NCBI RefSeq assembly: GCF_029029505.1
Contig: NZ_JAKJSD010000006.1
Location: 124,001-188,000, forward strand
Source of the DNA: Ancylomarina sp. DW003
GTDB lineage: Bacteria > Bacteroidota > Bacteroidia > Bacteroidales > Marinifilaceae
Direction of reading: 5' to 3'
Length of the DNA: 64,000 bases
Under the pieces are notes generated by a model that saw only the letters and a program-made list of their open reading frames with translations, searched no databases and was not told the DNA's origin. The translations under genes and the position numbers were made by a program. Below are positions 35,599 to 45,789 of this stretch, piece by piece; the first letter of the stretch is position 1; each line of letters opens with the position of its first letter.

Positions 35599-37152
35599 CT
35601 ACTTAACTTTAAACGATATAGCTGGAAGATTACGAATTGAACCATCAGGACCAACTGCTTTTATATCTTCAATATATACTTTCTGATTCTTTCTTAACCC
35701 CTTTAACAGCTTAAGCTGAGCGGGTGTGAAATAATCAGAATTTGATTTTTCATCTCTTGTATAACTCTGTACAACTGTTGAAACATTAAAACTTTTAATC
35801 TTGAATTTCAAATCAAAATCGAAGTTATCCATTACCGCATCAACACCTGTTTGCATAGCCAACAGATTCTTATTAATTGAACCACCATTCTTTCCTGCTA
35901 CCATTGCAACCGGATCCGGAATAGGTTTCACTCTAAACTCTACTGTTTTAAGACGACGCCATTTTCCATCTAATCGTCCTTCAACTAGAATATTAGCAAC
36001 TTTACCTACAATTTGTGGTTTGGCTATATAGCCTTCACCATCTCTAATAAGTTTACCATTATCAACAGTTGCTCTTACATTATCCATTGTAAACCCAGGA
36101 GCAGATACACTAACTGGATTATCAACACCTTTGTAAAATACATTCATCTTTGTAGGTGAAACCACAACTTGAGGCTCACTTACTATGTATTCTGCTTCAA
36201 AAGGATATGGTGTAACACTTCCTGAAGGCGATTTATAATAAACAACTCCACCCCAGGATTTTTGTCCTAATTCTGTTTCTTTTCTCTTATATATCCCTCT
36301 TCTGGAATCAGGATCAAAGGTTTTTATCTCTCCACCTCTTGTAAGCGTAATTCTAGGATTTTGAGTTGTATCACTCGCTGCTAAGAAAACCTCAGCTTCA
36401 TAAGAATCACCTTTTAAAACAAAATTTGATTTAGCAATTACCTGTGCTTTTAACTTATTAAAAGGGAATGATTCTGCTTCAATCTGGTTGAATAAATATT
36501 TAACCGCATCAGACTCTACCGAACGAATATCTGTTTGAAGCTTTGATAAAAGTGTTACAGCTCCAACCAAAGGAATATGTGCAAATTGTTGCGATTCCCA
36601 AGTATAAGCAGGATCATCAGGGTTTTTCTTTGGTGGATTATCTGTATTTAGAGTCTCCGAAATAGCATGCTTAAATATACTGTCCTTTTCTGGAATTAAT
36701 TCTAAAATATGTTCTCTATAATCCGAAACTTGTTTTTTTAACTCTTTACCTTTACCACCCACAATCATTAATTGAGCCGCAACGTCAATGTTATCCTTCT
36801 TTTGAATACTGTCCAAACGACCTTCAGGTCCATCAGCAATCTTAACCAGCTCAAGTTTATAATTTTGTAATTCATCGCATAGTTCATCAGACAAACCCTG
36901 GATACCTATTGCCTTATCCCAAGAGGTCTGCACCTTCGTAGGATTCGCATCTAACGCCCTTTTGAATTCGCCATAAATCATTTGGTTCTTCTCTTCAAAA
37001 GTTCGAACAGTTTTTGCTAAACCATTATCGATAATAGTAAAAGCATCCAATACCTCATTTGATACATTTATTGCCAACATTGCTGTCAGGAATAAATACA
37101 TCATTCCGATCATTTTCTGCCTTGGTGTTTCTTTACAATTCGATGCTCCCAT
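35599..37152 (-). CDS. gldM: Gliding motility / T9SS motor protein GldM (PorM)
   Basis: GldM and GldL form the proton-driven motor that powers type IX secretion and gliding. The 517-residue protein has a short cytosolic N-terminus (MGASNCKETPRQKMIGMMY), one transmembrane helix (about 14-34: MIGMMYLFLTAMLAINVSNE) and a long periplasmic part made of a helical D1 domain (about 40-220) and beta-rich D2-D4 domains. The whole reading frame matches GldM in length. It lies 30 bases after gldL. The D4 end (about 420-517) is expected to contact GldK/GldN. Confidence 0.95.
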   Translation of the reverse strand: MGASNCKETPRQKMIGMMYLFLTAMLAINVSNEVLDAFTIIDNGLAKTVRTFEEKNQMIYGEFKRALDANPTKVQTSWDKAIGIQGLSDELCDELQNYKLELVKIADGPEGRLDSIQKKDNIDVAAQLMIVGGKGKELKKQVSDYREHILELIPEKDSIFKHAISETLNTDNPPKKNPDDPAYTWESQQFAHIPLVGAVTLLSKLQTDIRSVESDAVKYLFNQIEAESFPFNKLKAQVIAKSNFVLKGDSYEAEVFLAASDTTQNPRITLTRGGEIKTFDPDSRRGIYKRKETELGQKSWGGVVYYKSPSGSVTPYPFEAEYIVSEPQVVVSPTKMNVFYKGVDNPVSVSAPGFTMDNVRATVDNGKLIRDGEGYIAKPQIVGKVANILVEGRLDGKWRRLKTVEFRVKPIPDPVAMVAGKNGGSINKNLLAMQTGVDAVMDNFDFDLKFKIKSFNVSTVVQSYTRDEKSNSDYFTPAQLKLLKGLRKNQKVYIEDIKAVGPDGSIRNLPAISFKVK

Positions 37153-37182
37153 ATTAGCTTAAAATAGAAATGTCAGTCAATA

Positions 37183-38130
37183 TTAATTCTTATTTTTACT
37201 AATATCTAAAGCGCTCAACATATTACCATACACCGAATTCAGTGCAGACAAACGTTCATTCAGAGCTTCAGTTTCTTGTCGGTAAACTTTCGTGTTATCA
37301 AGAGTTACACTTAGGTTCTCAACAATTTCATTGAAATTTTCCTGAACTCTACGCCCTTCTTCAATCTGATCATTAGAATGCTTCAATTGCAGCTCAAATA
37401 CTGAATTTAAAGAAGATAACTTCTCATTTAACCCTGTCATCGACTCTGCATAGTTCTTACCACTCTCTGAAATATGAGTGAAATTACCATTTAAGCTTGA
37501 CTTAAAGTCTTCGTAAGTATTTAATAATTGATCACCTGATTCTTGAACTCTATCCGAGAATTCTCTTCCATTACTAGAAATATCAGTAGCCAATTGGTTG
37601 TAAGATTTGCTCAACTCAGTTGCTGATTCTGTAATCTCGTTTGATGAAGAATTGTAAGCGTCAGATAATGTATTAACCGATTCACTAGCATTTCTTAAAG
37701 TATCAATATAACCTTCGGTAGCAACTGCTGCTTCTGACATATCTGAAATTCGCTCTGCTGCATCTGATAATTTCCCCAAACCTTGACTCAGGTTTGTTAA
37801 TTTATTTGAATCTATACTCACATTCTCAAGGAATGATTGCAGTTCATCTAATCCCTCTACCTTTAGCCCACTCGCATTTTCTCTAGGATCTAAACCAATC
37901 AATTCCGGATAAACCAAACTCCAATCTGGCTCCTCATGTGGTGGTTCAAAAGCTGAAAAGAAGAAAATAATAACCTCGGTCAGCATCCCTACTGTAAGAA
38001 GTGTTCCAGCATGTGCCCAGTGTTGAATTTTGAAAAGTGCACCTAGTAGTACCACAGAAGCACCCCAACCGTACACGTAGCCCATAAATCTTTTCCACCT
38101 TGGTGATTCAACTAATTCGGTAATATTCAT
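37183..38130 (-). CDS. gldL: Gliding motility / T9SS motor protein GldL (PorL)
   Basis: The 315-residue inner-membrane protein has two transmembrane helices (about 17-35 and 42-60). The second carries Glu52 in GMLTEVIIFFF, the buried glutamate position implicated in proton use by GldL. WKRFMGYVYGWGASVVLLGA is a family hallmark. The C-terminal cytoplasmic part (about 90-315) is long, Ser/Asn/Glu-rich and coiled-coil-like (many heptads such as LSDAAERISDMSEAA). That is longer than in some GldL proteins, and receptor-like coils here may form the cytoplasmic stalk. It lies 30 bases from both gldK and gldM. Confidence 0.95.
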   Translation of the reverse strand: MNITELVESPRWKRFMGYVYGWGASVVLLGALFKIQHWAHAGTLLTVGMLTEVIIFFFSAFEPPHEEPDWSLVYPELIGLDPRENASGLKVEGLDELQSFLENVSIDSNKLTNLSQGLGKLSDAAERISDMSEAAVATEGYIDTLRNASESVNTLSDAYNSSSNEITESATELSKSYNQLATDISSNGREFSDRVQESGDQLLNTYEDFKSSLNGNFTHISESGKNYAESMTGLNEKLSSLNSVFELQLKHSNDQIEEGRRVQENFNEIVENLSVTLDNTKVYRQETEALNERLSALNSVYGNMLSALDISKNKN

Positions 38131-38160
38131 AATAGCTTATTTAGGATAGATTTTTTGCAA

Positions 38161-39495
38161 TTATTTAATGTGACGTGTTCTCACACATCTGAATCCAATG
38201 AATGATTTTGCTGTATCTTGATATTCGTAGCTAGAAACACCACATTGCAAGAAGTAACCAACATCTTTCCAAGATCCACCTCTAACAACTTTTCTTTTTA
38301 AAGCTGGAGGGTCACTTGGCAAAGCATTGTACTGATAATTTGGATTCATATCATGAGTGAAGCTATAAGCAGATTCTGCATATACCGCAGAAGTCCACTC
38401 CGCTACATTACCTGCCATATCGTAAAGTCCATACCCATTAGGTTCATAGGTACCAACCGGTAAAGTAACCAAACCTCCATCGTCTACATAGTTTCCTCGT
38501 AATGGTTTGAAATTAGCTAAGAAACACCCTTTCTCGTTACGAGTATAATCTCCTCCCCAAGGGTATAAGTTCAAAGAAATACCTCCACGAGCTGCATATT
38601 CCCACTCTGTCTCTGTTGGCAAACGATATTCAGGAACATCAGGTTTTCCATTTCTTCGAAGAGCAGAATTGTGAAATTCCGTTCTCCAACGACAGAAAGC
38701 ACGAGCTTGCTTCCAACTTACGCCCACAACAGGATATTCATCGAAAGATGGGTGCCAGAAATATTGTTCAGCCAATGGCTCATTATAAGAATATGTGAAA
38801 TCGTGAATCCAAGCTAAAGTGTCAGGATAAATATTCAATGTTTCTTTAATGATGAAAGAGGATCTGTCTTCTATACTCTGACGTCCACCTTGGTAATCAT
38901 CTACCAAACCTTCGTATTCACCTGTTTCGCTATTGTAACGATTCGATAAACGAGCTGCTTGTTTAAAATCAACCCACTGGAATGAATAGATCAACTTACG
39001 AGCATCAATTTCTTTTCTACTAGAGAATCTTTCATGCTCAGGAATGAACATTTCTTCAAGTAGTTCAGCATATTCCTCATTATCCCACTCAATCTCTTTT
39101 TCCCAATTCAATGTAGGTGGCTCAACAGGATTCCCATTCTCATCTTCCGAGTTTAAAAACTCATCAAATTGCTCTCCTAATTTTGTTCTTGCTATAGAAT
39201 CACGTACCCACTCAACAAACTGACGGTATTCATTATTCGTAATTTCCGTTTCGTCCATCCAAAAAGCTCCAATCGAAACACGTTTCGATTGTGAATTTAA
39301 TGCCCAGGTTGCATCCTGCTCATTAATACCTTGTGTAAAACTTCCACTTGGTATAAGAACCATGCCATGAGGAATAGGTTCCATATATTTTCCTCTTTGA
39401 GAAGCTCCGACCAATTCACCACCTTCGTTTCTACGACTGCAACTAAATAATCCTAATAGAAAAACAACTCCGATAAATACAACAAGTTTATTCAT
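38161..39495 (-). CDS. gldK: Gliding motility / T9SS lipoprotein GldK (PorK)
   Basis: GldK is an outer-membrane-associated lipoprotein that forms rings with GldN. From ATG 39495 the protein has about 444 residues and a lipobox GLFSCSRR; the longer frame from 39519 adds 8 residues and is less likely. The rest is a formylglycine-generating-enzyme/sulfatase-modifying-factor fold: MVLIPSGSFTQG, DETEITNNEYRQFV, LPTETEWEYAARGG, GNVAEWT and VVRGGSWKD. The FGE-type catalytic cysteine pair is not needed and not assigned in GldK. It lies 44 bases after the PorP/SprF-like gene and 30 bases before gldL. Confidence 0.95.
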   Translation of the reverse strand: MNKLVVFIGVVFLLGLFSCSRRNEGGELVGASQRGKYMEPIPHGMVLIPSGSFTQGINEQDATWALNSQSKRVSIGAFWMDETEITNNEYRQFVEWVRDSIARTKLGEQFDEFLNSEDENGNPVEPPTLNWEKEIEWDNEEYAELLEEMFIPEHERFSSRKEIDARKLIYSFQWVDFKQAARLSNRYNSETGEYEGLVDDYQGGRQSIEDRSSFIIKETLNIYPDTLAWIHDFTYSYNEPLAEQYFWHPSFDEYPVVGVSWKQARAFCRWRTEFHNSALRRNGKPDVPEYRLPTETEWEYAARGGISLNLYPWGGDYTRNEKGCFLANFKPLRGNYVDDGGLVTLPVGTYEPNGYGLYDMAGNVAEWTSAVYAESAYSFTHDMNPNYQYNALPSDPPALKRKVVRGGSWKDVGYFLQCGVSSYEYQDTAKSFIGFRCVRTRHIK

Positions 39496-39539
39496 AACTC
39501 TATGATTCGTGCTTTGCACTGTTTTTAATACATTTTCTA

Positions 39540-40457
39540 CTACAAAAAGCGAATACTCTTATATTTTTGCTTACGCTTAATTAGACTAGGTGTAAAATGA
39601 TAAGCCGCCATAAATTCTAAGGAAGGCTTCTTTATATCCGATACAGATATATCATAAGCCACGCCTATGTCTAATCCATTTTTCAATAATATTCCTGCTA
39701 AAAAAACAATAGCGTCGTCTACTCTATAGGAAACGCCACCACGGTATTTTTTATTGTACACAACATTAGTATTGATGTCATATTGTGTACTTCTAGCATC
39801 AGTTTTTACAAAAAATGAAGGAATAATATCAACTTGGCTGTTTAAAGCATGCTTATATCCACCCATAAAGTAATAATGGCGATACAAATATGTCTCAAGA
39901 CTTTCATTATAAGCCACGTTTGGCTTATTAATATGAGTCGTTGACATTCCTAAATATAATGTTTTACTTCGATAATAAAAGCCTAAACCAGCATCAAAAA
40001 CCATTTTACTGGCATCAATACTTCCACCATCTAAGAGATCATCACCCTCGTCTAAAGCTACCCACTTACCTTTAAGTGCATTACTCTGCAATCCCAGGCT
40101 TAGACCAGCATTCAAAATTCCCTTAAATAATTTAAATTGATAAGCATACTGAAATTTAATATTGGTCTTGTTTTCAATCCCCAGCTTATCACTCATTACT
40201 GTTAAACCAAAGCCATGAATTCTACGTCCGATTCTCAAAGGAGCATTTCCGTTGAAAGCCGTAGAAACAGGCGCGTTATCAAATCCCATCCATTGTTGAC
40301 GGTTGATAATCGATCCTGACATTTCTTCACCAACTCCTGCAAAAGCAGGGTTAAAAGTGAGAAGATTATACATATTTTGACTGAACTGAGGATCCTGCTG
40401 TGCTTTAGACACGAAGCTGATTCCGACAGCCAATATGACGAAAAATATTTTTCTCAT
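39540..40457 (-). CDS. PorP/SprF family type IX secretion membrane protein
   Basis: This 305-residue outer-membrane protein has a signal peptide (MRKIFFVILAVGISFVSKAQ), then DPQFSQNMYNLLTFNPAFAG, the strongly conserved opening of the PorP/SprF family. NRQQWMGF follows, and the C-terminal barrel strands continue to the end. Family members help secrete or anchor particular T9SS substrates and are often found in several copies. The gene is first in the porP-gldK-gldL-gldM-gldN series, which is the classic gene order, so it may be the PorP that serves the core machine. Confidence 0.92.
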   Translation of the reverse strand: MRKIFFVILAVGISFVSKAQQDPQFSQNMYNLLTFNPAFAGVGEEMSGSIINRQQWMGFDNAPVSTAFNGNAPLRIGRRIHGFGLTVMSDKLGIENKTNIKFQYAYQFKLFKGILNAGLSLGLQSNALKGKWVALDEGDDLLDGGSIDASKMVFDAGLGFYYRSKTLYLGMSTTHINKPNVAYNESLETYLYRHYYFMGGYKHALNSQVDIIPSFFVKTDARSTQYDINTNVVYNKKYRGGVSYRVDDAIVFLAGILLKNGLDIGVAYDISVSDIKKPSLEFMAAYHFTPSLIKRKQKYKSIRFL

Positions 40458-40653
40458 AAATTAGAAACAGATACTGTACTAATGATAATCTGGTTTGTTG
40501 TAAAGTAAGCAATAAAAATCATCTAAAACAAGCTTCATCAAAGTAGAGGCCACATTAGTCAAACAAAACGTATAGCTTACATTCTAGCCAACACATATAA
40601 AAATACAATTATTTCAAAATTCATCACTCTGATTCACAAATAATTTCAAAAAA

Positions 40654-40687
40654 AAAGAACTCAATAAAATCAATTATTGAGTTCTTT
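40654..40687 (-). terminator. topA terminator
   Basis: AAAGAACTCAATAA and TTATTGAGTTCTTT form a perfect 14-base stem around a 6-base loop. On the minus strand it is followed by about ten Ts, 30 bases after the topA stop. Confidence 0.92.
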
Positions 40688-40716
40688 ATTATTTATGTCT
40701 GTTCCTCAAAAGTTTA

Positions 40717-43143
40717 TTATTTCTTTTTAACAGCCGTTTTTTTCTTTGTTGTAGTCGCTTTTTTAGCTGTTGTCTTTTTCTTTGCAGGCGCTTTCTTTTT
40801 TGCTGCAGTTGTTTTCTTAGCCGTTGTTGCTTTTTTCTTCTTTTGAGGCGTATCCTTAATTATTTTTAAACAATCTTCATAAGAAAGAGATTTTGGATCG
40901 AGATCCTTAGCCAATCTGTAATTTTCTTTTTGATAAGATATATATGGTCCCCAACGCCCATTCAGAATCTGAAGCTCAGCATCCTCTTCAAATGATTTAA
41001 TATGTTTCAAACGATCCTTTTCACGCTTCTCTTCAACCAACACAATAGCACGCTCCAAATCAATGGTCATCGGATCATCAACATCTTTGTGTAAGGATGC
41101 AAATTTACCGTCATGACGGACATAAGGTCCAAATCGACCAATCGCAACCACAACTTTCTTATCTTCATAAAGACCTAGATCTCTTGGTAACTTAAATAAA
41201 TCTATTGCTTCCTCCAGCGTAATAGTTTCAAGATGCTGTCCTGTTCTTAAGCTGGCAAATTTAGGTTTCTCTTCATCCCCTTCGGCACTTTCTCCAAGCT
41301 GAGCCATTGGACCGTAACGACCAATACGTACAAGAATAACTTTTCCTGTTTTAGGATCTTCACCCAGAATTCTTTCACCAGTAGAACGCTCTGAAGTTTC
41401 AATGGTTTTTTCAACATTTTCGTGAAATGGGAAATAGAATTTAGCCAACATTTCGTGCCAAACCGAATTTCCGTAAGCAATCTCATCAAATTCCTTTTCT
41501 ACTTCAGCAGTAAAATTGTAATTCATGATATTTGAGAAATGCTTTATTAAGAAATCTGTAACAACCATTCCAATGTCCGATGGAAATAGTTTTTTGTTTT
41601 CAGCTCCTGTATTTTGTATTAAAGTCTCTTCTTCGATAGCATCATCAATCAAATTAAGAACTTCGTACTGACGTTGAACACCATCACGCGATTCTTTAAC
41701 CACATAACCTCGATTTTGAACCGTTGTAATAGTTGGTGCGTATGTTGATGGACGTCCAATGCCCAAGTCTTCCAACTTCTTTACTAAACTTGCCTCAGTA
41801 AATCGTGGTGGACGATGTGTAAAGTTTTGAACCGCCTTAACAAACTCGCTTTCCAATTTATCACCAACATTAACTTGCGGAAGAAGAGATTGCTCTTGCT
41901 TCTGTTCTTCGTCGTCAGTTGATTCTAAGTAAACTTTAAGAAAACCTTCAAACTTAATCATCTCACCAGTTGCAACGAATTTTTCCTCGTTGGTTGAAAT
42001 ATTAATTTTGATATTCGTTTTCTCAAGCTTTGCATCACTCATTTGTGAAGCAATCGTACGTTTCCAAATCAAATCGTAAAGACGCTTCTCATTCGATTCA
42101 CCCTCTACTTTGTGCTTATTAAGATATGTAGGGCGAATGGCCTCGTGAGCTTCCTGCGCACCCTTACTCTTCGTACTGTATTTTCTGATTTTCACATAGT
42201 CAGCACCATGCAAACGTGTAATTTCTTCTTTAGCCGTATTCAATGCAGTCTCAGATAGATTTACCGAGTCTGTTCTCATATAAGTAATATTTCCCGCCTC
42301 GTACAAACGCTGAGCTACTGTCATGGTTTGAGAAACAGAGAAACCTAACTTACGACTGGCTTCCTGCTGTAGTGTTGATGTTGTAAAAGGTGCAGCTGGT
42401 TTTCTTAAAGATGGTTTCTTTACGATATCATCAATATGATATTCTGCATTCTTACAAGACTCTAAGAACTTTAAGGTTTCTTCTTTATTATCAAAACGCT
42501 TAGGCAATTCTGACTTTAGGAGTTTCTTAGCTCCATTTTTATCCGTCACTAAAAAATGAGCGACTACCTTATAGAAAGATTTCGATTTAAAAGCGATAAT
42601 CTCACGCTCTCTTTCAACAATTAATCGTACTGCTACAGATTGAACACGACCTGCTGACAATGATGGCTTCACTTTTTTCCACAACACCGGGGAAATTTCA
42701 AAACCAACCAATCTGTCAAGAATTCGTCTTGCCTGCTGCGCATTAACCAAATTATCATCAATCTGACGTGGATTTTCTACCGCATTCAGAATTGCATCTT
42801 TGGTAATCTCGTGAAAAACAATACGTTTTGTTTTCTCTTTCTTTAATTTAAGTTCCTCAAACAAGTGCCAGGCAATAGCCTCTCCCTCGCGGTCCTCATC
42901 GGAAGCGATCCATACTGTCTCTGCTTCTTTCGCCAACTTCTTCAGTTCAGTTACAACCTTTTTTTTGTCCGTCGAAACAATATATTTAGGTGTAAAGTTG
43001 TTTTTGATATCAATACCAAAATCTTTCTTATCAAGATCTCTAATATGTCCAAAACTGGACTTTACAAGAAAACTATCACCTAAAAACTTTTCAATTGTTT
43101 TTGCCTTTGCAGGGGACTCAACAATAACTAAATTCTCTACCAT
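40717..43143 (-). CDS. topA: DNA topoisomerase I
   Basis: This type IA topoisomerase relaxes negative supercoils. The 808-residue protein has the TOPRIM domain (LVIVESPAKAKTIEKFLG, and SDEDREGEAIAWH with the acidic metal triad) and the active-site Tyr in ITYMRTDSVNLS near residue 293. Further core motifs are LSAGRVQSVAVRLI and EAHEAIRPT. The C-terminal region has topoisomerase C-repeats (GRFGPYVRHDGKFASL) instead of cysteine zinc fingers. It ends in a lysine/alanine/threonine-rich tail of about 50 residues (residues 760-808), a histone-H1-like tail common in this phylum. It is divergent from the penicillin-binding protein gene. Confidence 0.97.
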   Translation of the reverse strand: MVENLVIVESPAKAKTIEKFLGDSFLVKSSFGHIRDLDKKDFGIDIKNNFTPKYIVSTDKKKVVTELKKLAKEAETVWIASDEDREGEAIAWHLFEELKLKKEKTKRIVFHEITKDAILNAVENPRQIDDNLVNAQQARRILDRLVGFEISPVLWKKVKPSLSAGRVQSVAVRLIVEREREIIAFKSKSFYKVVAHFLVTDKNGAKKLLKSELPKRFDNKEETLKFLESCKNAEYHIDDIVKKPSLRKPAAPFTTSTLQQEASRKLGFSVSQTMTVAQRLYEAGNITYMRTDSVNLSETALNTAKEEITRLHGADYVKIRKYSTKSKGAQEAHEAIRPTYLNKHKVEGESNEKRLYDLIWKRTIASQMSDAKLEKTNIKINISTNEEKFVATGEMIKFEGFLKVYLESTDDEEQKQEQSLLPQVNVGDKLESEFVKAVQNFTHRPPRFTEASLVKKLEDLGIGRPSTYAPTITTVQNRGYVVKESRDGVQRQYEVLNLIDDAIEEETLIQNTGAENKKLFPSDIGMVVTDFLIKHFSNIMNYNFTAEVEKEFDEIAYGNSVWHEMLAKFYFPFHENVEKTIETSERSTGERILGEDPKTGKVILVRIGRYGPMAQLGESAEGDEEKPKFASLRTGQHLETITLEEAIDLFKLPRDLGLYEDKKVVVAIGRFGPYVRHDGKFASLHKDVDDPMTIDLERAIVLVEEKREKDRLKHIKSFEEDAELQILNGRWGPYISYQKENYRLAKDLDPKSLSYEDCLKIIKDTPQKKKKATTAKKTTAAKKKAPAKKKTTAKKATTTKKKTAVKKK

Positions 43144-43362
43144 CGCATCACTATTTATGGAAAATCGTGCTCTAAAATTTTGTGCAAAGTAAAAACATAT
43201 GCGCCCTAAGTTCCAAATTTTATGATACTAATTTTTAAAAGTTGTCTTTTTAGGTAGCTTATTTTGAAGCAAAACTTACATCTTAGAATTGTAGTTTTAT
43301 TTACTATTTTTACCATCCAATTGCACACAAACAAAGCCGATCAACAATTAATTTTAGATAAT

Positions 43363-45738
43363 ATGACCGAGTCAGATCTTAACAAAACAGATAACAAACC
43401 TAAGGGATCTAAAAATTTCAAAAAATACATTATTGCATTTTGGGCTCTGTTCTCAACTGCTGTATTAGCTGTAATTTTCCTTTTTATGGGTGTCTCAAAT
43501 GGAAATTTTGGATTTATGCCAAGTTTCGAAGAGCTTGAGAATCCAAAAAATAGTCTGGCAACTGAGATTTATTCTGTAGACAATGTTCTGTTAGGAAAAT
43601 TCTATTTCCAAAACAGAAGTTTTGTGAAGTATGAAAACCTTTCTCCTGAAATGGTTAAAGCTTTAGTTGCAACTGAAGACGTTCGGTTCTACGATCATTC
43701 AGGCATCGATTTAATTGGGTTGGGTCGTGTTGCAAAAGGACTTGTTACTGCAAATAAAAATGCAGGAGGAGGTAGTACACTTTCTCAACAACTAGCTAAA
43801 ATGCTTTTCCCAAGAGAGCGCTTTAGCAGTAAATTGGATATGGTTTTCAGAAAATTTCGTGAGTGGGTGATTGCTGTGAAATTGGAACGCTCTTATACCA
43901 AAGAAGAAATTCTAACGATGTATTTAAATAAATATGATTTCTTAAACCTTGCCGTAGGTATTAAATCAGCTGCTCGCGTTTATTTTAATACAACTCCTGA
44001 TTCTCTTAAAATTGAACAATCTGCCATGTTGGTAGGAATGGCTAAAAATTCATCCTATTACAATCCTCTTCGTAGGCCTGAATTAACTCAGGAGAGACGA
44101 AACACAGTCTTAAGTCAGATGGTCAAGTACAACTACCTTGACCAACAACAATATGATTCTTTAAAACTATTACCTCTGGGAATAGATTACCAGAAAGTTG
44201 ATCATAAAAGAGGTAGTGCTACCTATTTCAGAGAATATCTTAGAACATCACTTACAGCAAGAAAACCAGTGAGAAGCAGATATCCTTCATGGCAAAAACA
44301 ACGTTTTATCGAAGATTCTCTGGAATGGAAGAATAATCCATTTTTTGGATGGTGCAATAAAAATAAGAAAGCAGACGGGGAACCATACAATATATATAAA
44401 GATGGTCTGAAGATATACACAACCATTGACTCGCGTATGCAAAAGTATGCTGAAGAAGCCGTAAAAGAGCACCTAGGTCTTGATCTGCAAGCTGCTTTTG
44501 ACAAGGAGAAAGAGCATCACAATAACCCGCCATTCTCCGATGATTTAGACGATGAAGAGGTAGAAAAAGCTTTAGTTCGATCGATGAAACAAAGTGAACG
44601 ATATCGAGTTTTAAAGAACAAAGGTATCTCACTAGATTCGATCAAAACAATCTTCGAACAGCCTACCGATATGAAAATCTTTACTTGGAAAGGTGAGCGT
44701 GATACAATTTTATCTCCTCGAGATTCTATGCTTTATTATAAAGGTTTCCTAAGAGCCGGGTTCATGTCGATGGTACCACAAACGGGTGAGGTAAGAGCCT
44801 ATGTGGGTGGACCAAACTATAAGCATTTCATGTACGATATGGTCAGCCTTGGTAAACGTCAGGTTGGTTCTATTATTAAACCGTTTTTATATACTGTAGC
44901 TATGCAGGAAGGTTTAACACCATGTGATAAGGTTCCTAATATTGCTCAGACCTTTGATGTGGGCGATGGGACAACATGGACATCACGTAACTCAACCAGA
45001 GCTCGATCTGGAGAAATGGTCACATTAAGATGGGGGCTTGCCAATTCTGTTAATAATATCTCAGGTTGGGTATTGAAGCAATTTAAACCTCAGGCTGTTG
45101 TTGATATGGCTAAAAAAATGGGAGTTGTAAGTAAAATTGCAGCCGTTCCATCTGTATTTTTAGGAACATCCGAAATTACTGTTCGTGAAATGGTTGGAGC
45201 TTACGGAACCTATGCTAATAAAGGTGTTTATATCAAACCTCGTTTTATTTCGAAAATTGAAGATAGCAAAGGAAATGAGGTCGCTCGTTCTATCCCTCAA
45301 AAACATGAGGTTATGAATGAAAAAACAGCGTATCTGATGACCAACTTACTCGAAGGTGTTGTGAGAAGAGGAACAGGTAGACGTTTGGGATGGAAATATG
45401 GACTTTACAATTCTATTGGTGGCAAAACGGGTACAACTCAAAATCATTCTGATGGTTGGTTCATGGGAATTACACCCAATCTTGTATCCGGCGTTTGGGT
45501 TGGTGCTGAAGATAGAGCCGTTCGCTTCGAGACGATTACGAATGGACAGGGAGCCAATATGGCATTGCCTATTTGGGGACTTTACATGCAAAAAGTATAT
45601 GCTGACAAGACACTAAATATGCCAAAGGGGAAATTTGAGAAGCCTGAAGGGTTCAATATTGATTTAGATTGTAACGAACAGTCAACCAAACCAAGAAACA
45701 ATGGCCTAATCGAATCAGAAGAAGAGGATTTCTTTTAA
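43363..45738 (+). CDS. Class A penicillin-binding protein (PBP1A-like)
   Basis: This is a bifunctional peptidoglycan synthase. From ATG 43363 it has about 791 residues. The upstream TTG at 43264 would add 33 residues that precede the natural cytosolic start MTESDLNKTDNKPKG, so I reject it. One transmembrane helix (about residues 20-45) is followed by the GT51 glycosyltransferase (ATEDVRFYDHSGID, GGSTLSQQLAKM, EILTMYLNKYDF). The transpeptidase has the SxxK motif in VGSIIKPF, SVNN as the second motif and KTGTT as the third. All catalytic motifs are intact. It is probably monocistronic; the cobalamin riboswitch region starts about 50 bases downstream. Confidence 0.95.
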   Translation: MTESDLNKTDNKPKGSKNFKKYIIAFWALFSTAVLAVIFLFMGVSNGNFGFMPSFEELENPKNSLATEIYSVDNVLLGKFYFQNRSFVKYENLSPEMVKALVATEDVRFYDHSGIDLIGLGRVAKGLVTANKNAGGGSTLSQQLAKMLFPRERFSSKLDMVFRKFREWVIAVKLERSYTKEEILTMYLNKYDFLNLAVGIKSAARVYFNTTPDSLKIEQSAMLVGMAKNSSYYNPLRRPELTQERRNTVLSQMVKYNYLDQQQYDSLKLLPLGIDYQKVDHKRGSATYFREYLRTSLTARKPVRSRYPSWQKQRFIEDSLEWKNNPFFGWCNKNKKADGEPYNIYKDGLKIYTTIDSRMQKYAEEAVKEHLGLDLQAAFDKEKEHHNNPPFSDDLDDEEVEKALVRSMKQSERYRVLKNKGISLDSIKTIFEQPTDMKIFTWKGERDTILSPRDSMLYYKGFLRAGFMSMVPQTGEVRAYVGGPNYKHFMYDMVSLGKRQVGSIIKPFLYTVAMQEGLTPCDKVPNIAQTFDVGDGTTWTSRNSTRARSGEMVTLRWGLANSVNNISGWVLKQFKPQAVVDMAKKMGVVSKIAAVPSVFLGTSEITVREMVGAYGTYANKGVYIKPRFISKIEDSKGNEVARSIPQKHEVMNEKTAYLMTNLLEGVVRRGTGRRLGWKYGLYNSIGGKTGTTQNHSDGWFMGITPNLVSGVWVGAEDRAVRFETITNGQGANMALPIWGLYMQKVYADKTLNMPKGKFEKPEGFNIDLDCNEQSTKPRNNGLIESEEEDFF

Positions 45739-45789
45739 AATCAGCAAACTGGATTAATTGGCAGTTTATCTAATTTTGATTAAACTTGC

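Noticed and set aside
43264-43362. Extended N-terminus of the penicillin-binding protein from TTG 43264
   Set aside because: The 33 added residues would place an odd hydrophobic stretch before the usual short charged cytosolic tail; ATG 43363 gives the family layout.
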